From Bacteroidales bacterium (GTDB lineage Bacteria; Bacteroidota; Bacteroidia; Bacteroidales; UBA932): a stretch of DNA of 64,000 bases. The translations under genes were made by a program, and so were the position numbers. This document shows positions 45,801-53,573 of this stretch, piece after piece; the stretch's first letter is position 1, and each line of letters starts with the position of its first letter. The notes under the pieces were generated by a model that did no database searches, was not told where the DNA came from, and saw nothing but the letters and a program-made list of their open reading frames with translations. The stretch is from assembly GCA_017437755.1 (NCBI GenBank), contig JAFRXI010000071.1:1-64000 (forward strand), given 5' to 3'.

Positions 45801-47000
45801 ATGATTAGAAAAGCAATCATTACCTTTATGCTGGCCCTCGCCGTACTGCCGCTGGGGGCACAGAAGATGAAACTCTCCCCCAAGGAGGTGGACATCCTGA
45901 AGAAAACACAGATCACGGGTGTGGATTTCCGCAAGATCCCCATGAACTACCCAAGGCTCGTGGGCTATAACTCCAGGAAAGGAGTCCACGGATACGGCCC
46001 CACCGTGCAGTTCTTCATCATCAAATCCGGAAACCTCAAGGGACTCGGAGCCATCGGGTCGCGCAAGCAGATCCAGCCTGATAACCTCAAGGAATTCCGC
46101 GAACTTTATGTTGGGAAGAAACTCGCCGACTTGCTGGACCCAAAGACCTTCCTGGTGAAACCCGAATACAGGGCCGGAGACATCGCGATATACGACCTGG
46201 TAGGAGTGGTGCTGGGCAAACCGTTCTACAAGCTGTTCGGCAAGCCGGCCCAGTCAAAGGTCAAGGTCTATTCCGGGATGGTATACTTCGAGGACTATGA
46301 CGGCAATGTCCCCGTTGCCGACCGCAAGGCCGGCCTGCAGAGGGTCATCGACGCCTGCCAGTATGACTGGGACTTCGGTTACCGCCAGTTCAAGGCCAAG
46401 ATCGGGCGTGGTGCCAACTGGGTGCCGCACGACATAGGCTTGAAGCACGACATCGAGGTTCTCAGGACCATCCATGAGCACTTTCCCGAGGCTGAGATAC
46501 TCGTGGATCCCAACAACGGCTATTCCGTGCAGGACTGCATCGACCTCATTGAAGGGATACGTCCCGCCAAGCTTTACTGGATGGAAGAGCCATTCGACGA
46601 GAACGAGCCGCAGTATGCCGAATTCGATGCCTGGCGCAAGGTAAACGCTCCGGAGGTAATCACGATAGACGGAGAGTTTGAGCCCAAACGCGAAGTCTGC
46701 TTCGACTTGGGCCGCAAGGGGTACCTCGACGCCTATTGTGAGGATATCATTGATTTTGGCTTCACCGAATGGATCGAGCGCATTCCGATGCTCAGGGAGA
46801 TAGGCATGATTGCATCCCCTCATGCATGGGGCTCCGCTCCAAAGTCCATCTATGCGGCGCAGCTGGCACTCGCTTTCGGAAACATCCCTACCGTTGAGGG
46901 TGTCACATGCTTTGCCGATGACGTGGACATGGACTACAAGGTCAAGGACGGATGTTATGTCCCGTCCAAGAGACCCGGCTTTGGAATCATACTTAAATAA
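45801..47000 (+). CDS. Exported enolase-superfamily (mandelate racemase/muconate lactonizing-like) enzyme
   Basis: A 399-residue protein with a good signal peptide (MIRKAIITFMLALAVLPLGAQ). The barrel carries all superfamily marks: Lys198 and Lys200 in FKAKIGRG, and metal ligands Asp236 (LVDPNNGY), Glu262/263 (WMEEPF) and the TIDGEF segment (Asp290, Glu292). His341 in ASPHAWGS resembles the general base of acid-sugar dehydratases. Such enzymes usually dehydrate sugar acids in the cytoplasm, and an exported copy is unusual. It sits between GH2 and susC, so it probably works on a sugar acid, uronate or related residue of the PUL2 glycan. The reaction is inference. Confidence 0.82.
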   Translation: MIRKAIITFMLALAVLPLGAQKMKLSPKEVDILKKTQITGVDFRKIPMNYPRLVGYNSRKGVHGYGPTVQFFIIKSGNLKGLGAIGSRKQIQPDNLKEFRELYVGKKLADLLDPKTFLVKPEYRAGDIAIYDLVGVVLGKPFYKLFGKPAQSKVKVYSGMVYFEDYDGNVPVADRKAGLQRVIDACQYDWDFGYRQFKAKIGRGANWVPHDIGLKHDIEVLRTIHEHFPEAEILVDPNNGYSVQDCIDLIEGIRPAKLYWMEEPFDENEPQYAEFDAWRKVNAPEVITIDGEFEPKREVCFDLGRKGYLDAYCEDIIDFGFTEWIERIPMLREIGMIASPHAWGSAPKSIYAAQLALAFGNIPTVEGVTCFADDVDMDYKVKDGCYVPSKRPGFGIILK

Positions 47001-47024
47001 CCCTTTTATTAATCTATTCCATCT

Positions 47025-50000
47025 ATGTTTAAACACATTGAAAAAGTATTGCTGCTCATCACTCTGTCCGCAATAGGGGTCAACCTCCATGCGCAGGTGG
47101 TAAAAGGGGCTGTAATCGACGCCGAAGGTGCCCCGCTCCCCGGAGTCAGTGTTTTGATAGAAGGCACGTCTTCAGGTACTGTTACCGGCGCGGACGGCAC
47201 CTATCAGCTATCAGTACAGGGGCGCAAGGGCCCCGTGCTCCAGTTCTCGATGATTGGAATGAAAACCATCTACGAACCTGTCAACGGACGAAAGACCGTC
47301 AACGTGGAAATGGGAGAAGATACCAGTTTCCTGGATGAAGTCGTGGTGGTTGGATACCAGGAGATGAAAAGGAAGGACCTGCTTGGATCGGTTTCCTCGG
47401 TCTCCAGCAACAAGTTGCTTGAGCAGCCGGTAAACAGCGTCGGGACTTCCCTGGCCGGTCGTATGGCCGGCGTTTCGGTGGTGACGACCGAGGGTGATCC
47501 GGACCCGGTTATAAAGATCCGCGTTCGCGGTACCGGTTCCATCACCCAGTCCAGCGAACCACTTTACATCATCGACGGTTTTCCCGCAAATGACCTGAGC
47601 GACATCTCCGCCTCACAGATACAGTCCATCGATGTCCTCAAGGATGCCTTTGCCACCGCAATCTACGGCAGCCGGGGTGCAAACGGCGTAGTGATAGTAA
47701 CCACCAAGGGCGCCCAGGGCGCAGGCAAGGTGTCCGTAAACCTCAACGCATACTATGGACTGAAAACCATGGCCAACAAGGATGCTTACACTCCTCTGAA
47801 CGCCCAGGAATTCATCAAGTTGCAATATGAGAGGAGCATAGTGCTCAGCGACAGCCATACCGTCGCACAGGCATATACCAACTATTTCGGAACGTTCGAC
47901 GACATCTACCTGTTCGACGGCATCCCCACCAACGACTATATGGAGATGCTCTTTGGAAACACCGCATCCAACTACAACGTGGACATGTCCGTTTCCGGAA
48001 GGAACAAGCTGGGTAACTGGAGCCTCACCCTGGCAAGACTGGGCGAGGAAGGAATCATGACCGGTACCTCCTTCAACAGGACCAACGTGGGCTTCAAGGG
48101 CAACCTCCGGACCGGCAAGAAAACCAGCGTGGATGTCAACTTCCGTTACTCCAATGCGAATGAACGCGGTACCGCTGCCAACAACATCGGAGACGTAGGA
48201 TTCAGTGCCATGAACGGACGTGTCAACCAGGCACTCGTCTATTCCCCTATTCCGGTTCACGTGAATATCCTGGATCAGGCCGACGAGGACACCTTCTTTG
48301 AATACAGGGTCCATCCCCTGAGGAGCCTTGCCGACAATGACAGGCAGATCAACAGGACCTGGCTCAACATGAATGCCGCCTTCAACTGGGACATTGTCAA
48401 GAACCTCCGTTTCAAGGCCGAGTTCGGATACGGTGTCCGCACCACCACCCAGGACAATTACGTCGGGACCAGCACATACTGGTCAAATATCCAGGCCACG
48501 ATGAAGGGACTTCCCGGAAACCGCCATTATGAGTACTGGCAGCAGCGTTTCCGCAATGCCACTACTCTCAGTTACGATTTCAAGGATGTAATGGACCCTC
48601 AGAAACACAAGCTGAACATCATTGTGGGAGAGGAAATCAACTACGCCAATGCAAAGGACCTTACCATAATGACCGAAGGATTCCCGGATTTCTTCACCGC
48701 CGAGGACACCTGGAACTTCATGGCTTCCGGAACACCTTTCAGCAACAGCCGCAACATCGGCCAGCCCGACGCCATGCTGTCATTCTTCGGCAGGGCCAAT
48801 TACACACTTTTGGACAGGTATTCCGTGGGCGCCACGTTACGTGCCGACGGCTCGTCCCGCTTCGGGCCCGGCCACAGATGGGGGATATTCCCCTCTGTAG
48901 CCGTATCTTGGGATATAGCCAATGAGCCCTTCATGAAGAACGTCGGCTGGATAGACCAGCTCAAGTTCCGCTACAGTTACGGTACCGCCGGGAATAACAA
49001 CATCCCTTCCGGCCAGATATACGCCTTATACAGCGCGAGTACTACCGCACAGCTTGCCGACCTCAATTCCGTGTGGAATCCCAGCAGCAACATGCCCAAC
49101 CCCGCACTCACATGGGAGACAGCAATCACCCAGAACGTAGGACTCGACTTCAGTTTCCTGGGGTCCAGGATAAACGGGTCCATCGATTATTATGACAACC
49201 GGACCAAAGACCTGCTTATACAGTTTCCCATCGGTGGCACCGGTTACAAGAACCAGTACCAAAACAGGGCCAGCATCCGCAACCACGGCGTGGAGTTCAC
49301 AATCAACCTTCCTATTATCCATAAGAAGGACTTCGACCTCAACCTGAGCGGGAATATCGCATACAACATCAACAAGGTACTTGACCTTGGAGGACTTGAC
49401 GAGATCCAGGCTACCACCGGTTGGGCGAGTTCCCATATTTCATATGACTACAAAGTCACTAAAGGTGAATCCCTTGGCAGTGTGTACGGATATCAGGTAG
49501 AGGGAATATGGCAGGTGGAGGATTTTGACTATATCGATGGCAAATGGGTTGTTAAACAAGGCCTCGTGAGCCAGTCCGACGTCCTGGGAGCCAAATATTT
49601 CCTTCCCGGCTCGATAAAACTCAAGAACCAGAATGACGACTTGGTCATCAATTCGGACGACATGGTCAAAATCGGAAATACACTCCCTGATTTTACGGGT
49701 GGTTTCTCCATCAATGCCTATCTGTACGGATTTGACCTGAGCGCCAATTTCAACTACATGGTCGGGAACGACATTTACAATGCCAACAGGCTCAGGTTCA
49801 CCAATATAAGCGGCTGGTCATTCATCAATGTATCGGACGAAGTGAGCCTTGACAAACGATGGACCAGCATAGACTGGCAGACTGGCAACATGTTCACCGA
49901 TCCTGTCGCCTACGCCGAAGCCAACAAGGACGCCACCATGTGGAGCCCTGTAATGCAGAAAGCCATCGTTACCGATTACGGTATCGAGGACGGCTCATTC

Positions 50001-50234
50001 CTGCGTCTTCAGTCGTTGACCCTGGGGTATTCCCTGCCGGCCAAGCTTATAAACAAGCTTCACCTTACCAAGTTCCGCATCTATGCTACAGGCACTAACC
50101 TTTTCTGCCTGACCAAGTACAGCGGATATGATCCGGAGGTGGACTGCCGCCGAAGCGCCCTCACCCCCGGCTGTGACTTCTCTGCGTATCCCAAGGCCAT
50201 CGGCGGGGTACTCGGCGTTAACATCGGATTCTAA
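47025..50234 (+). CDS. susC: SusC/RagA-family TonB-linked outer membrane transporter (PUL2)
   Basis: A 1069-residue transporter with signal peptide, a complete carboxypeptidase-D-like N-terminal domain (VKGAVIDAEGAPLPGVSV), the TonB-box region LDEVVVVGYQ, and plug segments (GRMAGVSVVTTEG, IRVRGTGSIT, LYIIDGFPAND, DAFATAIYGSRGANGVVIVTTK). A full barrel ends VNIGF. It is followed after 11 nt by susD. It should import arabinose-containing oligosaccharides generated at the surface. Confidence 0.96.
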   Translation: MFKHIEKVLLLITLSAIGVNLHAQVVKGAVIDAEGAPLPGVSVLIEGTSSGTVTGADGTYQLSVQGRKGPVLQFSMIGMKTIYEPVNGRKTVNVEMGEDTSFLDEVVVVGYQEMKRKDLLGSVSSVSSNKLLEQPVNSVGTSLAGRMAGVSVVTTEGDPDPVIKIRVRGTGSITQSSEPLYIIDGFPANDLSDISASQIQSIDVLKDAFATAIYGSRGANGVVIVTTKGAQGAGKVSVNLNAYYGLKTMANKDAYTPLNAQEFIKLQYERSIVLSDSHTVAQAYTNYFGTFDDIYLFDGIPTNDYMEMLFGNTASNYNVDMSVSGRNKLGNWSLTLARLGEEGIMTGTSFNRTNVGFKGNLRTGKKTSVDVNFRYSNANERGTAANNIGDVGFSAMNGRVNQALVYSPIPVHVNILDQADEDTFFEYRVHPLRSLADNDRQINRTWLNMNAAFNWDIVKNLRFKAEFGYGVRTTTQDNYVGTSTYWSNIQATMKGLPGNRHYEYWQQRFRNATTLSYDFKDVMDPQKHKLNIIVGEEINYANAKDLTIMTEGFPDFFTAEDTWNFMASGTPFSNSRNIGQPDAMLSFFGRANYTLLDRYSVGATLRADGSSRFGPGHRWGIFPSVAVSWDIANEPFMKNVGWIDQLKFRYSYGTAGNNNIPSGQIYALYSASTTAQLADLNSVWNPSSNMPNPALTWETAITQNVGLDFSFLGSRINGSIDYYDNRTKDLLIQFPIGGTGYKNQYQNRASIRNHGVEFTINLPIIHKKDFDLNLSGNIAYNINKVLDLGGLDEIQATTGWASSHISYDYKVTKGESLGSVYGYQVEGIWQVEDFDYIDGKWVVKQGLVSQSDVLGAKYFLPGSIKLKNQNDDLVINSDDMVKIGNTLPDFTGGFSINAYLYGFDLSANFNYMVGNDIYNANRLRFTNISGWSFINVSDEVSLDKRWTSIDWQTGNMFTDPVAYAEANKDATMWSPVMQKAIVTDYGIEDGSFLRLQSLTLGYSLPAKLINKLHLTKFRIYATGTNLFCLTKYSGYDPEVDCRRSALTPGCDFSAYPKAIGGVLGVNIGF

Positions 50235-50245
50235 TCGTTACCGTT

Positions 50246-52072
50246 ATGAAGAAGTATTTGATCAATATACTTGCGGGAACACTTGTGATGTTCTCCGTAT
50301 GGTCCTGTGGTGAAGACGGCTTCCTTTCGCAGAAATCACCATCTTCCTTTGATTCCCAGACCATATTCTCAAACTACACCCTGGCCCGTTCAGCCGTGGA
50401 CGGAGCAATGCTGGCCATGCTTGATAACCAGTGTTATGCTCTCCGTTACAAGTGTTTCTACGGGTTGAATACCGACATCGAGGTCAACATGAACGTGGAT
50501 GTCACCAACAACGGTATCCAAAGATACCTTGCCACCCCCGACCACCAGAGGCTCAACGCCAGCAGCGAATGCTTCTCTATGTTCTACCAGGCCATAGAGA
50601 GAATAAACCTCGCCCTTGACGGACTCAAGAACTTCGGGAATATGGACAATAACAAGGACATGCATATACTGTATGCCCAGCTGCTTACGCTGAGGGCACA
50701 CATTTACTGCGACATGACACGTGCCTGGGGAGATGTTCCGGCCCGTTTCGTCCCCGTGGCCCAGGACGATCTCTACAAGCCTAAAGCCAACAGGGACGTC
50801 ATCTTCAAACATATTCTCGATGACCTTGACGAGGCAATTCCGATTCTCCCTTATCCCGGAGAACACGAGCTCACCAAAGACGCCTATCATATGAACAAGG
50901 CTTATGCGGCCGGTCTGTTCGCGCGCATAGCCCTGATGGCTTCAGGATACGCGCTGAGGCCTGACGATGACAAGATAGGTACCGGAGATCCCGGCACCAT
51001 ACGTCTTTCCAGCGACCCGGAAATGGCCAAGTCCGTCCTCTATCCCAGGGCACTCAGCCATCTCGAAGAAATCATCAAGTCTGAGAAAGTGACTCTCGCT
51101 CCTGACTACAAGGAGTATTGGCGCATGTTCAATAACAGCGAACTGGCTTATCACCCCACGGTGGAATCCCTGTTCGTCGTCCCCTACGGCAATTCGGTGG
51201 GAAGATGGAACTATACCTTCGCCCTTCGCGTGGACAACGGTGACATAAATGGTTATAAATACTCGCTGGGTCCTTTCTCCGGCCCGGCGCCCAACCTGTA
51301 CTTTGATTTTGACAAAAATGACAAGAGAAGGCAGGTCACCTGTGCCAACTACCTCATAAGGGGCAAGGATGCCACCCTGGCCGTTGTTTCACAGTGGTAT
51401 TTCTCAAAGTTCCGCACAGACCAGATGATAGACAATCCTTACACCGGCGTCAACACAGATGGAGTGAAGCCGGTAGCAATGCGCTATGCCGACATCCTGC
51501 TGATGGCCGCGGAAATCGAGAATGAACTGGGCCACCTGGATATTGCAAAGAAGTATTTCAAGCCCGTCCGCGCCCGTGCTTTCGACGACGCCCAGGCCGA
51601 AGCATATCTCGCCACCCTGACAAGCAAGGAAGCCTTCTTCAATGCCATAGTGGACGAACGCGCCTTCGAGTTCTGTGGGGAGCAGGTAAGGAAGGCGGAC
51701 CTCATCCGCTGGAACATGCTCAAGGCGAAGATGGATGAGACCAGGCAGAAACTGTTCGAGCTCCGTGACAGGACCGGTCGTTATTCCTACCTCCCGGCCG
51801 ACATATATTACAGGATTAATCCGGACAACCCGCATGAAATGCAATTCTACGGATATGACGGGGAAACTGACGATCCCGGCGCGGGGTGGACCAAGCGCGT
51901 GAATCATTTCACAACTTACGGCGACGACACCGGCACCGCCATGACCTCCCTCAACTCATTCAAGATCAACTCCATCTACGGAGCCGATCCAGACACCAAA
52001 CAGTTCTGGCCCATCCCGGAGAATGCCATCACCAACAGCCAGGGCCATCTAGTAAACGATTATGGATATTGA
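50246..52072 (+). CDS. susD: SusD/RagB-family glycan-binding lipoprotein (PUL2)
   Basis: A 608-residue lipoprotein (signal ending VWSCGED). SusD motifs are present: FYQAIERINLALDGL, LLTLRAHIYCDMTRAWGDVP near residue 150, MRYADILLMAAEIENELG, VDERAFEFCGEQVRKADLIRW, and the C-terminal KQFWPIPENAI. It overlaps no gene at its start and shares its end region with the next lipoprotein. It should form the lid of the 1069-residue SusC. Confidence 0.95.
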   Translation: MKKYLINILAGTLVMFSVWSCGEDGFLSQKSPSSFDSQTIFSNYTLARSAVDGAMLAMLDNQCYALRYKCFYGLNTDIEVNMNVDVTNNGIQRYLATPDHQRLNASSECFSMFYQAIERINLALDGLKNFGNMDNNKDMHILYAQLLTLRAHIYCDMTRAWGDVPARFVPVAQDDLYKPKANRDVIFKHILDDLDEAIPILPYPGEHELTKDAYHMNKAYAAGLFARIALMASGYALRPDDDKIGTGDPGTIRLSSDPEMAKSVLYPRALSHLEEIIKSEKVTLAPDYKEYWRMFNNSELAYHPTVESLFVVPYGNSVGRWNYTFALRVDNGDINGYKYSLGPFSGPAPNLYFDFDKNDKRRQVTCANYLIRGKDATLAVVSQWYFSKFRTDQMIDNPYTGVNTDGVKPVAMRYADILLMAAEIENELGHLDIAKKYFKPVRARAFDDAQAEAYLATLTSKEAFFNAIVDERAFEFCGEQVRKADLIRWNMLKAKMDETRQKLFELRDRTGRYSYLPADIYYRINPDNPHEMQFYGYDGETDDPGAGWTKRVNHFTTYGDDTGTAMTSLNSFKINSIYGADPDTKQFWPIPENAITNSQGHLVNDYGY

Positions 52073-52082
52073 TACTATGATC

Positions 52083-53573
52083 ATGAGAGCTATAAGAATA
52101 CCTATTGCCCTGTGCACATCCATCCTGATGGTACTGGGCTTTGCATCATGCAACAAGGAACTCCCCAAGGAGTACACCGAGCTCGACCTGTCCCACTGCC
52201 TCACCCCGACCGCTCCCGGAGTGACTATCGAGAATAACAACGAGGCCGTTCTGGACTGGATTGCGAGCAAGGATGCGGACAGTTATAATGTCCAGATAGC
52301 CACCGATGCCGAGTTTACGGAGATAATCAAGAACCTGGTTGTCCCGGCCAACGAGGTTCCATACCGGCTTGTACTGGAACCGGGAACCTATTACTACAGG
52401 ATCCAGGCTACGTCAAAAGCGCGTGAGCCATCCTTCTGGTCAGCTTCCAGCCGGAAATTCACGATCAAAGAGCCCATGGTGACGATCGATCTGAGTGCCG
52501 GCGGAACGGCCAACTGCTATGTGGTCTCCAAGGCAGGCTCCTACAAGTTCAAACCCACAAGGGGATGTACCGACACTGCCGTCCAAGGCATCCAGGTCGC
52601 CCAGATACTTTGGGAAACATCAACCGAGAGCACCGGAGCCACCCTCGCAGCCAATTCCGTAATCGACAACGTCACCATTGATCCTGAAGGATACGTCCTG
52701 TTCAGCACTCCGGAGACCCTTAAACCGGGCAATGCGCTGATAGCTGTCAAAAACGAAGGCGGGACAATCCTGTGGAGCTGGCATATCTGGGTTGTAGGAG
52801 AGGCTGTTGCAGATGTTGACTGGGGAGGTGGTATGGTGCTGATGGACCGCAACCTGGGCGAACTCAGCGCCGCCGGGGCACCGCGCTCCAGCATGCTCTA
52901 CCAGTTCGGCCGCAAGGACCCGTTCCCGGGCACCAACGGAGAGGACGCCAACGTCGCAGTGGCCGGCATGACCACCACCCATACCAACTCGCAGCAGAAG
53001 GACCTTGCCGTTATAGCCGCCAATCCCACCACCCTGTACGGGGCAAAGACCGACAACGGCGCCAACCCCAACTACAACAACGACACCTCCTATCTCTGGG
53101 GCGATTACACCACCAATTCCAAGACCGAATCCGACCCCTGCCCTCCGGGCTACAAGGTTCCGCAGGCATGGACGGCCGTTACAACCGGAGACGATGCCAA
53201 CAACATTGCCAAGACCAGGTTTGCGGCACTGTCGGCCCTGAGTTTCCAGTCCTCTGACGGCAGCGGTCACTACAAGAATACGTTCGACGCCACCCTCGCA
53301 AACGGTTCCACCGTCCGCTTCGGCCGCTCGGGAGCCATCCTCATCTGCACCAACTCGGCCAGCGGCACCACTGCCGGCGGAGACGTGAAGAATCTTGGCA
53401 ACGTATCTTTCCTCTGGACCGCAAGTTGTACTGCAGGTACTTACAGGCGTATCGCCACCTGCATAAGGATAGGCGAGGACGGAGTGACCTTCTGGGGCAA
53501 GTCCGGTGATTCAGCCGCCACTTACCACGCCAGGAGCAACGCATTCCCCGTACGCTGCGAAAAGATCCAGTAA
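52083..53573 (+). CDS. PUL2 surface lipoprotein with FN3-like and FISUMP-like domains
   Basis: About 496 residues with lipoprotein signal ending FASC. An N-terminal fibronectin-like domain (VTIENNNEAVLDWIASKDAD, YYYRIQATSKAREPSFWSAS) is followed by a larger C-terminal domain with QFGRKDPFPG, DPCPPGYKVPQ and the final FPVRC, typical of FISUMP-type Bacteroidetes surface proteins. In-frame ATGs at 52062, 52077 and 52083 exist; the last gives the cleanest signal. The position after SusD is that of a SusE/F-like glycan-binding protein. Binding is inferred. Its stop overlaps the next start (TAATG). Confidence 0.75.
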   Translation: MRAIRIPIALCTSILMVLGFASCNKELPKEYTELDLSHCLTPTAPGVTIENNNEAVLDWIASKDADSYNVQIATDAEFTEIIKNLVVPANEVPYRLVLEPGTYYYRIQATSKAREPSFWSASSRKFTIKEPMVTIDLSAGGTANCYVVSKAGSYKFKPTRGCTDTAVQGIQVAQILWETSTESTGATLAANSVIDNVTIDPEGYVLFSTPETLKPGNALIAVKNEGGTILWSWHIWVVGEAVADVDWGGGMVLMDRNLGELSAAGAPRSSMLYQFGRKDPFPGTNGEDANVAVAGMTTTHTNSQQKDLAVIAANPTTLYGAKTDNGANPNYNNDTSYLWGDYTTNSKTESDPCPPGYKVPQAWTAVTTGDDANNIAKTRFAALSALSFQSSDGSGHYKNTFDATLANGSTVRFGRSGAILICTNSASGTTAGGDVKNLGNVSFLWTASCTAGTYRRIATCIRIGEDGVTFWGKSGDSAATYHARSNAFPVRCEKIQ

